DNA from: an uncultured Actinomycetes bacterium
GTDB taxonomy: Bacteria > Actinomycetota > Thermoleophilia > Gaiellales > F1-60-MAGs149
DNA: 17,891 nt
NCBI GenBank assembly: GCA_903847495.1
Contig: CAINDT010000237.1
Span: 1 to 17,891, forward strand
Reading direction: 5' to 3'
Shown here: piece by piece, positions 1 to 7,769 of the stretch
Layout of the letters: each line of letters starts with the position of its first letter
Position numbering within the stretch: position 1 is the first letter of the stretch
Translations under genes and position numbers: made by a program
Notes under the pieces: generated by a model
Database searches by the model: none
What the model was told of the DNA's origin: nothing
What the model saw: the letters and a program-made list of their open reading frames with translations, nothing else

Positions 1-77
1 GCCATGTCGAGCCTCCTCCGACGTTCTCCTGCGGCAATCGTTGCGGGTGAAATCGAATCTGGCAAGGAGCAGAGGTA

Positions 78-1454
78 TTGCGTACGATCCCCGGCATGGC
101 ACCGCGCACCGCGATCGCGAAGATCTGGGACGAGCACCTCGTCGACACCGACCTGATCTTCTGCGACCTGCACCTCGTCCAAGAGGTGTCGAGCCCGCAG
201 GCGTTCGACGAGCTGCGCCTCGGCGGCCATGGCGTGCGCCGTCCCGACCGCACGATCTCGACCGCCGACCACGCCGTGCCGACGGCCAACCGCGGCTTGC
301 CGATCGTCGACGACATGGCGCGCGCGCAGGTCGCGATCCTCGAGAGCAACGTCGAGGAGTTCGGCATCCCCATGCGACCGTACCGCTCGCTCGGCCAGGG
401 CATCGTCCACGTGATCGGCCCCGATCTCGGACTCACGCAGCCGGGCATGACGATCGTGTGCGGCGACTCGCACACCTCCACGCACGGCGCGTTCGGCGCC
501 CTCGCCTTCGGCATCGGCACCAGCGAGGTGGGACACGTGCTCGCCACCCAGTGCCTCGTGCAGAAGCAGCAGCCGACGATGCGCGTCACGTTCGACGGCA
601 CGCGCGGCTTCGGCGTCACCGCCAAGGACCTCGTGCTGACGATGATCCGGCAGATCGGGACCGCGGGCGGCACCGGGCACTTCATCGAGTACGCCGGCAG
701 CGCCATCCGCGAGCTCTCGATGGAGGGTCGCATGACGGTCTGCAACATGACCGTCGAGGCCGGTGCGCGTGCGGGGCTCGTGGCCGCCGACGACACGACG
801 TTCGCGTACCTCGAGGGGCGCGAGTGCGTGCCCGTCGACTTCGACGCCGCGGTGGAACGCTGGCGCGCCTACGTGACCGATGACGGCGCGACGTTCGATC
901 AGGAGATCACGGTCGACGTCGATGCCATCAGCCCCGCCATCACGTGGGGGACGAACCCCGGCCAGTCGATTCCGATCAGCGAGGCTGTGCCCGCGCCGCA
1001 GAGCGATGGCGACGAGCGCGCGCTCGCCTACATGGGACTGCAGGCCGGCCAGACGCTGACTGGCATGCCCGTTGACCGCGTCTTCATCGGCTCATGCACC
1101 AACGGGCGTCTCGAGGACTTGGAGGCCGCTGCCGAGGTGCTGCGCGGGCGCAAAGTCGGTGTCCGCACACTGGTCGTACCCGGCTCGATGGCCGTCAAGA
1201 CGTTGGCCGAGGAGTGCGGGCTCGCCGACGTCTTCATCGAGGCTGGCGCCGAGTGGCGCGACGCCGGCTGCTCGATGTGCGTCGGGATGAACGAGGACAT
1301 CCTCGAGCCCGGCGAACGCTGCGCGTCCACATCCAACCGCAATTTCGAGGGGCGCCAGGGGCGCCTCGGGCGCACGCATCTGATGAGCCCGTCGATGGCC
1401 GCTGCGGCGGCCGTCACCGGGTGTCTGACGGACGTGCGGGAACTGGCCGGATAG
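78..1454 (+). CDS. leuC: 3-isopropylmalate dehydratase large subunit (LeuC-type aconitase family)
   Basis: Encodes 458 residues, close to the roughly 466 of bacterial LeuC, the large subunit that with LeuD isomerises 2- to 3-isopropylmalate in leucine synthesis through a 4Fe-4S cluster. The cluster cysteines are present: Cys340 in FIGSCTNGR and Cys398/Cys401 in AGCSMC. The aconitase motif CGDSHTSTHGAFG (128-140) and the LeuC block GERCASTSNRNFEGRQGR (412-429) are also seen. A TTG at 78 is chosen because AAGGAG (64-69) lies 8 nt upstream; an ATG at 96 would also give a normal LeuC N-terminus (MAPRTAIAKIWDEH). No leuD follows: the next gene, 28 bp downstream in the same direction, is a racemase-family protein. 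LeuD could lie left of the window, or the protein could serve a related hydratase step. The family call is firm; the pathway is inferred. Confidence 0.9.
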   Translation: MRTIPGMAPRTAIAKIWDEHLVDTDLIFCDLHLVQEVSSPQAFDELRLGGHGVRRPDRTISTADHAVPTANRGLPIVDDMARAQVAILESNVEEFGIPMRPYRSLGQGIVHVIGPDLGLTQPGMTIVCGDSHTSTHGAFGALAFGIGTSEVGHVLATQCLVQKQQPTMRVTFDGTRGFGVTAKDLVLTMIRQIGTAGGTGHFIEYAGSAIRELSMEGRMTVCNMTVEAGARAGLVAADDTTFAYLEGRECVPVDFDAAVERWRAYVTDDGATFDQEITVDVDAISPAITWGTNPGQSIPISEAVPAPQSDGDERALAYMGLQAGQTLTGMPVDRVFIGSCTNGRLEDLEAAAEVLRGRKVGVRTLVVPGSMAVKTLAEECGLADVFIEAGAEWRDAGCSMCVGMNEDILEPGERCASTSNRNFEGRQGRLGRTHLMSPSMAAAAAVTGCLTDVRELAG

Positions 1455-1482
1455 TCCGGCCGCAACAGGGAGAGAAGACACC

Positions 1483-2253
1483 ATGAGCAAGCGCATCGCG
1501 GTCCTCGTGCCGTTCGCCTTCGACGAGACCGGCCTCGCCGGTCGCCGCCAGCAGCAGCAGTCGGTCAGCTGGGGCGAGGGCATCGAGTTCACGTACGTCC
1601 CGGTCTCGGCCGGTCCGCAGTGGTACGAGAACTTCCACGACTGGATCCTCGCCGACCTCGCCATGCTCGAGTGCGCGCTGCGCATCCAGGACGAGGGCTA
1701 CGACGCCATCTGCATCGACACGATGAGCGACTCCGGCGTGAACGCCATCCGCTGCGAGCTCGACATCCCCGTGATCGGGCCGGGTCGCACCTCGTACCTG
1801 ACCGCCCTGATGCTCGGTAACAAGTTCGGCGTCCTCACGCAGTGGGGTCCGTGGGCGGCGATCTACAAGAAGGGCATCGGCGAGCTCGGTCTGATGGACA
1901 AGTGCGCCGGCATCCGCCACATCGACACGCCGCCGGACGTCGTCAACCTGCTCGGCGGCAAGGAGGAGGTCGTCTTCCCGAAGCTGCTCGCCGCCGCGAT
2001 GCAGCTCGTCGAGGAGGACGGCGCGGATGTGATCTGCCTCGGTTCCACGACGATGCACCAGTCGCACGCGTACCTGGCCGAGCACCTGCCGGTGCCGATC
2101 ATCAACCCGGGCCCGCTGTCGTACAAGATCGCCGACGCGCTGCTCGACTGCGGCCTCAAGCAGAGCCGCAGCGCGTATCCGAAGCCGCTCGTGCCGAAGC
2201 ACGAGATGATCCACGCGATGCTCGACGCCGCCAAGGCACAGCAGGAGAGCTAA
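1483..2253 (+). CDS. Asp/Glu/hydantoin racemase-family protein lacking both catalytic cysteines
   Basis: A 256-residue cytoplasmic protein with GGGAG shortly before its ATG, probably co-transcribed with the upstream leuC. It resembles hydantoin racemases in the segments GYDAICIDTMSDSGVNAIR (72-90), IPVIGPG (95-101), FGVLT (115-119) and ADVICLGSTTM (181-191). Enzymes of this family normally use two cysteines, in motifs of the type CFxDPG and LGCxGM. By ungapped alignment from memory these become Thr80 and Ser188 here; Cys77 and Cys185 lie three residues earlier in each motif. Two-base racemisation therefore looks unlikely unless those shifted cysteines serve. A lyase, isomerase or decarboxylase role, as known for other family members, is possible. 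Its stop codon overlaps the stop of the convergent gene. Family confident, reaction unknown. Confidence 0.8.
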   Translation: MSKRIAVLVPFAFDETGLAGRRQQQQSVSWGEGIEFTYVPVSAGPQWYENFHDWILADLAMLECALRIQDEGYDAICIDTMSDSGVNAIRCELDIPVIGPGRTSYLTALMLGNKFGVLTQWGPWAAIYKKGIGELGLMDKCAGIRHIDTPPDVVNLLGGKEEVVFPKLLAAAMQLVEEDGADVICLGSTTMHQSHAYLAEHLPVPIINPGPLSYKIADALLDCGLKQSRSAYPKPLVPKHEMIHAMLDAAKAQQES

Positions 2254-2759
2254 GTCTGATCGGAGCCGAGGCGCTCGAGCAGCGCCTCGGCCTCCGGGCT
2301 GCCGGCGGCAACGGCGAGGTTCCACCAGACCAGCGCGGTGGATTCGCGCCCCGTGCCGAAGCAGAGTTCGCCGAGCCGGTAGGCCAGCGGGCCGTCGTCG
2401 AGCGCGAGAAGCGTCTCGGCTGCCGCCGCGGGCTCGCACTCGAGCAATCCCGCCAGCTCGCCGGCCAGCGCCTCGTCAAGCGCGGCGGCCTGGCTCCAGC
2501 TGTCGCGCACGCCCGGGAGATCGGCTCGTTCGACGGCGGCGACGCCAAGGCTCCACAGCGCACCCGCATTGTCGCGCTCGGCCATCCGGCCCCATAGGAC
2601 CTGCCGACGAGTATCGCCGTGCGCGAGCAGACGCAGTGCGTCGTGGGCGCCATCGTGGCCCGCGTCAGCGGCGGCCTGCCACGCCTCCTGTGCCGTCGCA
2701 AAATCACCGGCGGCGTAGGCATCGGCACCGCGCTGCATCAGCTGATCGATGTCGCTCAC
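2250..2759 (-). CDS. Small TPR/Sel1-like repeat protein
   Basis: A 169-residue, alanine-rich, all-helical protein with no signal peptide or membrane segment. Helix pairs of the TPR/Sel1 type can be seen, for example residues 6-34 (GADAYAAGDFATAQEAW then AAADAG) and around 125-160 (LAYRLGELCFGTGRES then WNLAVAAGSPEAEALL). Such repeats usually mediate protein-protein contacts. The GTG start at 2759 is chosen because a -10-like TAGCCT (2771-2766) sits 6 nt upstream with no Shine-Dalgarno, which suggests a leaderless mRNA. The gene ends in a TAG that shares the bases CTAA with the stop of the convergent racemase-family gene, and it is divergent from the amine oxidase gene. A second protein of the same general kind lies at 8833-9354. 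Function is unknown. Confidence 0.7.
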   Translation of the reverse strand: MSDIDQLMQRGADAYAAGDFATAQEAWQAAADAGHDGAHDALRLLAHGDTRRQVLWGRMAERDNAGALWSLGVAAVERADLPGVRDSWSQAAALDEALAGELAGLLECEPAAAAETLLALDDGPLAYRLGELCFGTGRESTALVWWNLAVAAGSPEAEALLERLGSDQT

Positions 2760-2765
2760 ATCAGC

Positions 2766-2771
2766 AGGCTA
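2766..2771 (-). promoter_or_regulatory. Putative -10 element, leaderless promoter of the TPR/Sel1-like gene
   Basis: TAGCCT on the minus strand is followed by 6 nt and then the GTG start at 2759. This spacing puts the expected transcription start at or next to the start codon. No purine-rich ribosome site precedes the GTG. No clear -35 is visible. Confidence 0.45.
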
Positions 2772-2820
2772 GCCGGTGGCGTCAGGTGCCGACGCGTCCC
2801 GTCTGTGCCACGCTTTGCCC

Positions 2821-4710
2821 ATGACGCTCCACCCGCTACATCCCCTCACGCCCGACGAGATCCGCCGGACTGCCGAGGTCGCCCGCGCGGCCGAGGGCGC
2901 CGCCGACGCCGTCTTCATCTCGATCGGCACCCGCGAGCCCGACAAGGACGCCTATCTGGCGTGGGCCGATGCCGGTGGTCCGCGTCCGAGCCGCCGCGGC
3001 CGTGCCGCCATCTACGACGCGCAGCGGCAGGTTCGCGAGATCACCGTCGATCTCGACACGGGGAAGATCGCGGAGGATCGGCACTTCCCCGGCGCCCAGC
3101 CGCCGATCACGCCCGATGAGTACGTCGCCGCCGAGCATGCCGTCAAACAGGATCCGCTGATGCTCGAGGCGCTTGCCAAGCGCGGGATCACGAACATGGA
3201 CGACGTTCAGGTCGACGTCCTCGCCGCCGCCAAGATGGGGCACGAGCTCGAGGAGCGTCACCGCATCGCCCGCTGCGTGCCGTACCTGCGCGGCCCGCTG
3301 GGGAAGAACGGGTATGCCCGCCCGATCGAGAGCCTGCTCGCGATCTTCGACCTCGACGCGCACCGCGTGCTCGCGATCGAGGAGTACGACGTCAAGCCGA
3401 TCCCGGAGGCCAACGGCGAGTACGCCCTCGGCACCGTCCCGCTGCGCGAGGGCTTCAAGACGATCGACATCGTTCAGCCCGAGGGTGTGTCGTTCACGCT
3501 CGACGGCAACCGCATCTCGTGGCTCGACTGGGAGCTCTCCGCCTCGCTCGATGCGCAGGAGGGCCTCGTCATCCACGACGTGCGCTTCAAGGGCCGCCGC
3601 ATCCTGCACCGCGCCTCGTGCGCGGAGATGATCGTGCCCTACGGCGATCCGCATCCGATGCACAACTGGCGTACCTACTTCGACGCCGGCGAGTACGGTC
3701 TCGGCGCGTGCACGAACTCGCTCGTGCTCGGCTGCGACTGCGTCGGCGACATCACCTACCTCGATTCGCATCTGGCGGACGGCAAGGGTGACATCGTCGA
3801 AATCGCCAACGCGATCTGCCTCCACGAAGAGGACCACAGCCTGCTCTGGAAGCACACCGATCACGGCAGTGGCCTCGTCGAGAACCGCCGCGCTCGCCGG
3901 TTCGTCGTCAACTCGATGGCCACGGTCGGCAACTATGACTACGCGTTCCGCTGGAACTTCGGCCTCGACGGCCACATCGAGCTCGAGGTGCAGCTGCACG
4001 GCATCATCTCGACGATGGTGCACGCGCCCGGTGAGGAACTGAAGGGCACGAACCTCGTCGACAGCGGCCTCTCCGGCCCGCACCATCAGCACCTGTTCTG
4101 CTTCCGGCTCGACCTCGATGTCGATGGCACGGACAACACGGTTCGCGAGATCGAGGCCGAGGCGATCCCGGTCGGCCCGGACAATCCGATCGGCAACGCG
4201 TTCCGCTCCAAGACGACCGTCTTCAAAACCGAGAAAGACGGCATGCGCAACGCAAACGACACGCTGGCGCGCGCCTGGTACGTCGGCAATCCCAATAAGC
4301 AGAACGCGATCGGCGGCCCGCCGAGCTATCGCATCGTGCCGATGCACGGTGTTACGCCGTTGCTCGCGCAGCCCGAGTCGAGCGTGTACCAGCGCGCCGG
4401 GTACGGCCGCCACATCCTCTGGGTCACGCCGTACCGTGAGGACGAGCGCCACGCCGCCGGCACGTTCCCCTACGGCACGATCGGCCAGCCCGGCTTGCCA
4501 CAGTGGACCGAAGCGGATCGTCCGATCGAGAACACCGATCTCGTCTGCTGGTACACGGTTGGCGTCACGCACTTCATCCGCACCGAGGACTGGCCGATTA
4601 TGCCCGTGGCGCGTGCTGGCTTCCGGCTCGAGCCGGCGGGCTTCTTCGACCGCAACCCGGCGCTCGATGTGCCGCCCGCCGCGGACTCCTGCTGCCACCG
4701 GGAGGGCTGA
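2821..4710 (+). CDS. Copper-containing primary amine oxidase (topaquinone enzyme)
   Basis: A 629-residue copper amine oxidase, which oxidises primary amines to aldehydes with release of ammonia and H2O2. The active site is complete: Tyr372 in TVGNYDY is the precursor of the topaquinone cofactor, Asp288 in YFDAGEYGLG is the catalytic base, and His422, His424 (HHQH) and His584 (GVTHFIRTEDWPIMP) are the copper ligands. Length is normal for bacterial cytoplasmic members, and there is no signal peptide. The ATG at 2821 gives the family's usual N-terminus (HPLTPDEI) and has no Shine-Dalgarno, only a weak -10-like CACGCT 6 nt upstream. An in-frame extension to 2776 is possible but less likely. The next gene overlaps its stop codon by one base. 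With the RidA and DUF1028 genes downstream it suggests breakdown of a biogenic amine; the amine cannot be told from sequence. Confidence 0.95.
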   Translation: MTLHPLHPLTPDEIRRTAEVARAAEGAADAVFISIGTREPDKDAYLAWADAGGPRPSRRGRAAIYDAQRQVREITVDLDTGKIAEDRHFPGAQPPITPDEYVAAEHAVKQDPLMLEALAKRGITNMDDVQVDVLAAAKMGHELEERHRIARCVPYLRGPLGKNGYARPIESLLAIFDLDAHRVLAIEEYDVKPIPEANGEYALGTVPLREGFKTIDIVQPEGVSFTLDGNRISWLDWELSASLDAQEGLVIHDVRFKGRRILHRASCAEMIVPYGDPHPMHNWRTYFDAGEYGLGACTNSLVLGCDCVGDITYLDSHLADGKGDIVEIANAICLHEEDHSLLWKHTDHGSGLVENRRARRFVVNSMATVGNYDYAFRWNFGLDGHIELEVQLHGIISTMVHAPGEELKGTNLVDSGLSGPHHQHLFCFRLDLDVDGTDNTVREIEAEAIPVGPDNPIGNAFRSKTTVFKTEKDGMRNANDTLARAWYVGNPNKQNAIGGPPSYRIVPMHGVTPLLAQPESSVYQRAGYGRHILWVTPYREDERHAAGTFPYGTIGQPGLPQWTEADRPIENTDLVCWYTVGVTHFIRTEDWPIMPVARAGFRLEPAGFFDRNPALDVPPAADSCCHREG

Positions 4711-5387
4711 TGCACTCGTCGACGGCGCTGCAGATGGATGCGTTCCAGATCGAGGTCGATGGCCGCCCCGGCGGTGTCGAGGATGTCTGGCCCGCGTTCG
4801 ATGCCCACGATCGGGTCGGCGTCGTCCTGCGGGAGCCGCTCGACGCGCTGGGCGCGAGCAGCCTGATGGCGCTTTCGGTGACGGCGTTCTACGACGTCCT
4901 CCGCGCGGAGCACGGTGACGACTACCACCGGTACGCCGACTTCTTCCTGTTCGGCCAGGAGACGGACATCGCGGACTATGGCGAACTCGACTGGTGGCCA
5001 TCGCACAAGTACGTGCAGACCGGCCCGTCGGCGGAGGATCTCCTGCGGGCCATCAACGATCGCGCGATCACGCGCCTCGTCGTGCTCGATGGGGTACCGC
5101 GCGATGGCGAGCTGCAGCGCCAGACCCGCACGTCGGCACTCGCACGGCTGCGCTCGGCGATCGCGTACGCCCCGCGAGGCCGGGTGGCCGACGGCGACCT
5201 CGCGATCACCGCCGATCGCGTCGTCGAGAGCTACGTCGAGGTCGTGATGTTCGCGCCTTCGCGATGGGTGGACGAGGCGCGTGAGCGCGAACTCAAGGCC
5301 TGGCGCGAGACGCTCTTCGTCGCGCCCAAGTCGGCGCGGGAGACGTATCGGCGCCTTGCCGTCGGCGACGCGCTGGCGTTGCTCTGA
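4710..5387 (+). CDS. Uncharacterised protein translationally coupled to amine oxidase
   Basis: A 225-residue soluble protein I do not recognise. Its ATG shares the A of the amine oxidase TGA stop (ATG at 4710-4712), and GGAGGG (4701-4706) lies just upstream, so translation is probably coupled. It is acidic and rich in aromatic residues, with a Trp/Tyr/Asp-dense stretch at roughly 65-105 (YHRYADFFLFGQETDIADYG, then LDWWPSHKYV), a hydrophobic strand RLVVLDGVPRDG and a helical C-terminus. There are no cysteines, membrane segments or signal peptide. The tight coupling suggests a role with the oxidase, such as maturation, substrate handling or disposal of the aldehyde product, but this is inference from position alone. 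A second in-frame ATG (QMDAFQ) is an alternative start. Confidence 0.75.
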   Translation: MHSSTALQMDAFQIEVDGRPGGVEDVWPAFDAHDRVGVVLREPLDALGASSLMALSVTAFYDVLRAEHGDDYHRYADFFLFGQETDIADYGELDWWPSHKYVQTGPSAEDLLRAINDRAITRLVVLDGVPRDGELQRQTRTSALARLRSAIAYAPRGRVADGDLAITADRVVESYVEVVMFAPSRWVDEARERELKAWRETLFVAPKSARETYRRLAVGDALALL

Positions 5388-5427
5388 GTCGCCGACGCCG
5401 TCGCCTGCTAGGTTGAGCCGCGATCCT

Positions 5428-5853
5428 ATGACCACGCACCGCCGTATCCGCCCCTTCAACACGAAGGACACCTACCCGGAGCAGAACCTCTCGAACGACC
5501 TCTGCCAGGCGGTCGTGGCGAACGGCGTGGTGTATCTGCGCGGGCAGGTCGCGCAGGATCTCGAGACCCGCGAGGACGTTGGCATTGGCGACCCGGTCGT
5601 GCAGGCGCACAAGGTGATGGACAACATCGAGCTCTTGCTCGCCGAGTCCGGCTCCGAGCTCTCGCACATCGTCAAGTGCGTGATCTACCTCACCGACATC
5701 CGCCATCGCGAGCCCGTCTACCGCGTGCTGGGCGAGCGCATGCCCGGTGTCTTTCCGGTCTTTACCGGGCTCGTCGTCGTGGCGCTGGCGCGTCCGACGT
5801 GGCTCGTCGAGGTCGACATCACGGCGGTCATCCCCGCCGGAGACGACGCGTGA
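5428..5853 (+). CDS. RidA/YjgF/YER057c/UK114-family imine/enamine deaminase
   Basis: A 141-residue protein of the RidA superfamily, whose trimeric members hydrolyse reactive enamine/imine intermediates to keto acids and ammonia. Family features are the strand VVYLRGQVAQD, the helix HKVMDNIELLLAESGSELS, the block IVKCVIYLTDIRHREPVYRV and the C-terminal VALARPTWLVEVDITAVI, whose Arg aligns with the carboxylate-binding Arg of RidA. It is slightly longer than typical 125-130-residue members. The ATG follows the previous gene by 40 bp. A TAGGTT hexamer at 5409-5414 could be its own -10, with a leader of only about 6 nt and no Shine-Dalgarno. The next gene overlaps by 4 bp. Downstream of an amine oxidase, a role in clearing imines from amine or amino-acid breakdown is plausible. 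Confidence 0.9.
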   Translation: MTTHRRIRPFNTKDTYPEQNLSNDLCQAVVANGVVYLRGQVAQDLETREDVGIGDPVVQAHKVMDNIELLLAESGSELSHIVKCVIYLTDIRHREPVYRVLGERMPGVFPVFTGLVVVALARPTWLVEVDITAVIPAGDDA

Positions 5854-6530
5854 CGCTGTCCCTCGTCGCGGCGGATCCTGCGACGGGAGAGATCGGGGTC
5901 GCGATCACGTCGTCGAGTCCGGCCGTGGCTGCGCGCTGCGCCCACGTGCGCGCCGGCGTGGGGGCGGTCGCCACCCAGAACGTCACCGATCCGCGGCTCG
6001 GCCCCGCGCTGCTCGACCGCCTTGCGGCCGGCGCTTCGCCGGAGGATGCGCTGCGTGCGCTCGTGGCCGAGCAGCCGCCCGAGCTAATTGCCTTCCGTCA
6101 GCTGACGGCCGTCACGCCCGACGGACGCACAGCCATCTTCTCCGGCGACCACGCGCTCGGTGTGGTGGGGGAGCATCAGGGCAACGCCGTCGTGTCGGCC
6201 GGTAACTTGCTCGCGGCACCCGACGTACCGATGCTCGCCGCCGCGGCGTGCGAAACGGCGCAGGGCCCGCTCGCAGCGCGCCTCATGGCGGGACTCAACG
6301 CCGGCATCGCGGCGGGAGGCGAAGCGGGTCCGGTGCATTCGGCAGGCCTGCTCGTGGCGCGCGACGTCGCGTGGGCGGTCACGGACCTACGCGTCGACTG
6401 GGCCGACGAGGATCCGGTCGGGCAGCTGACCGACCTATGGGCGCGCTGGGAGCCGGAGCTTGACGGGTACGTCACCCGCGCGCTCAGGCCCGGCGCAGCG
6501 CCGTCGTTCGGCGTGCCCGGCGACGAGTAG
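5850..6530 (+). CDS. DUF1028 family protein (Ntn-hydrolase-like)
   Basis: A 226-residue protein starting with GTG inside a GTGA overlap with the RidA-family stop. It matches DUF1028: LSLVAADPATGEIGVAITSS at the N-terminus, then AGVGAVATQNVTDPRLGPALLDRLAAG, and the later NLLAAPDVPMLAAAA and GEAGPVHSAGLLV segments. DUF1028 is, to my knowledge, grouped with the N-terminal-nucleophile hydrolases; after Met removal Thr2 would be the exposed residue, which fits but is not proof. DUF1028 genes often neighbour RidA-like and amidohydrolase genes in catabolic clusters. Here the four-base overlap shows co-expression with the RidA-family gene. The substrate is unknown; a small amide or imide linked to the same pathway is a guess. 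Confidence 0.85.
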   Translation: MTLSLVAADPATGEIGVAITSSSPAVAARCAHVRAGVGAVATQNVTDPRLGPALLDRLAAGASPEDALRALVAEQPPELIAFRQLTAVTPDGRTAIFSGDHALGVVGEHQGNAVVSAGNLLAAPDVPMLAAAACETAQGPLAARLMAGLNAGIAAGGEAGPVHSAGLLVARDVAWAVTDLRVDWADEDPVGQLTDLWARWEPELDGYVTRALRPGAAPSFGVPGDE

Positions 6531-6536
6531 GCACCG

Positions 6537-6605
6537 CTACGTGAAGTTCCTGTTCGGACCACTGCGGAGCACAGCGCTATCGTGGGCGCCGGAACTTCAC
6601 CGTAG
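6537..6605. repeat. Inverted repeat with 14/15-bp arms around a candidate promoter
   Basis: The left arm CTACGTGAAGTTCC (6537-6550) and right arm GGAACTTCACCGTAG (6591-6605) are inverted copies differing by one extra base, 40 bp apart. Between them is a possible -10 TATCGT (6578-6583), so transcription of the downstream propeller gene would begin near the right arm. The arms look more like a paired operator than a terminator, since the loop is long and there is no T run. The right arm ends at the ribosome site AGGAGG (6604-6609). Confidence 0.55.
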
Positions 6606-6619
6606 GAGGTAGTCCACCC

Positions 6620-7660
6620 ATGAGCAGACGTCTGCTCCTTCTTGTCGCGGCGCTTGGCGCGCTGCTCGCCCTGCCGGCCCTCGCCGGCGCATCGATCGTG
6701 TACGAGGCATCCACCGGCGCGGGTTCGAACCACGCCATGTACGTGTCCGACGACGATGGGGCCAACGCCACCAAGCTCCCGGTCACCGGCCAGTTCCCGG
6801 TCGTCTCGCCGAATGGCGCGGTCGTTGCCTACGAGAAGGTCACGAACTCGAAGACCGGTGCGACGCAGTTGCATTTCCTGACGCTCGCCACCGGCGCCGA
6901 TCTCAACACGGGTGCATCCTGTGGTGGTCCGGTCTGGGCGCCCAACTCTGCGATCGTGGCGTGCACGACGACGCAGACGACGGGTGATATCAAGGGCATC
7001 GGCCTCAGCACGGTCACCACGACGGGCACCGCCTCGGTGATCGTGCCGTCCGTCGGCTTCGGCGTGACCGGCTACAGCTTCTCGCCCGATAGCTCGACCA
7101 TCGTGTGGAGCCAGGCTCCGTTTGGCGTCTACGACGTCAGTGCGACGCTGCGCACGCTGCCGGTCAACGGTAGCGGTGCAGTGACGAAGCTCGGCAAGGG
7201 CTCGCAGCCCGTCTGGGGTCCGAGCAAGATCGCGTACATCCGGACCACGCGCGTCGTCGTCAACGGTGCACCGATGATCCGCTCGCAGATCTGGACCGTC
7301 AATCCGACCGTCGGCGCGTCGTCGGCAGCGGCGCTCACTGGCTACAAGGCCAAGGGCTTCGTCGAGGGGCCGGTGCCGCTGCGCTGGACGCCCGACGGTA
7401 GCAAGATCGTCGGCGAGCTGACCGGCCAGGATTACGGACAGCCGATCTACGTCACAGCTAACGGCAAGATCCATCAGTTCGGCCCGAGCAACTCCGGCGT
7501 CTACGGCATCTCTGCCGATGGCACGCAGGCACTCGTGGTGGGCAACCTGCTCGGCGGCGGCAAGCAGCCCGTCTACGCCTCGCCGCTCGCCAAGATGGCC
7601 AGCTCGCTCCTGATCAAGGACGCGTGGGCACCTTCGGTCACCGCCAACTGGCAGCCGTAG
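6620..7660 (+). CDS. Secreted TolB/WD40-like beta-propeller protein (copy 1)
   Basis: A 346-residue exported protein. Residues 1-24 form a signal peptide (MSRRLLLLV, hydrophobic core, then ALAGAS). The rest is all-beta with PD40/TolB-type blade motifs, each containing [S/T/A]-[P/A]-[D/N]-[G/S]: VVSPNGAVVAY, WAPNSAIVAC, FSPDSSTIVW, WTPDGSKIVG and ISADGTQALV, consistent with a five- to six-bladed propeller. AGGAGG (6604-6609) precedes the ATG by 10 nt. Such propellers bind ligands or partner proteins at the cell surface; no enzyme motif is visible. It is a tandem paralogue of the gene at 7770, sharing the mature N-terminus pattern GA[ST]I[VA]Y and the C-terminal WQP. A perfect hairpin follows the stop. 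The specific role is unknown. Confidence 0.8.
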   Translation: MSRRLLLLVAALGALLALPALAGASIVYEASTGAGSNHAMYVSDDDGANATKLPVTGQFPVVSPNGAVVAYEKVTNSKTGATQLHFLTLATGADLNTGASCGGPVWAPNSAIVACTTTQTTGDIKGIGLSTVTTTGTASVIVPSVGFGVTGYSFSPDSSTIVWSQAPFGVYDVSATLRTLPVNGSGAVTKLGKGSQPVWGPSKIAYIRTTRVVVNGAPMIRSQIWTVNPTVGASSAAALTGYKAKGFVEGPVPLRWTPDGSKIVGELTGQDYGQPIYVTANGKIHQFGPSNSGVYGISADGTQALVVGNLLGGGKQPVYASPLAKMASSLLIKDAWAPSVTANWQP

Positions 7661-7669
7661 TCGCTCCGT

Positions 7670-7700
7670 GCGGGGAGCCGGCCACGTGCCGGCTCCCCGC
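7670..7700 (+). terminator. Perfect 13-bp GC hairpin between propeller genes
   Basis: GCGGGGAGCCGGC (7670-7682), the loop CACGT, then GCCGGCTCCCCGC (7688-7700) form a perfect 13-bp stem 10 nt after the stop codon. Flanking CTCCG and CGGAG could extend it past a bulge. There is no T tract, so it is either a terminator of the U-less type common in high-GC actinomycetes or a stabiliser or attenuator between the two paralogues. Confidence 0.7.
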
Positions 7701-7769
7701 TGCGGAGAACCCGCCACGCGGACGTGCGGTGACTGGCGTACGCTGAAGCTCCCCGCTCGAGGAGCAGTC

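Noticed and set aside
41..883. A 280-codon plus-strand frame overlapping leuC
   Set aside because: Arg/His/Asp-rich translation with no domains; leuC in the other frame is fully conserved.
2836..5001. A 721-codon open frame on the minus strand
   Set aside because: It lies opposite the amine oxidase gene, whose motifs are complete; its translation is Arg/Ala/Val-rich without recognisable domains, a usual mirror frame in GC-rich DNA.
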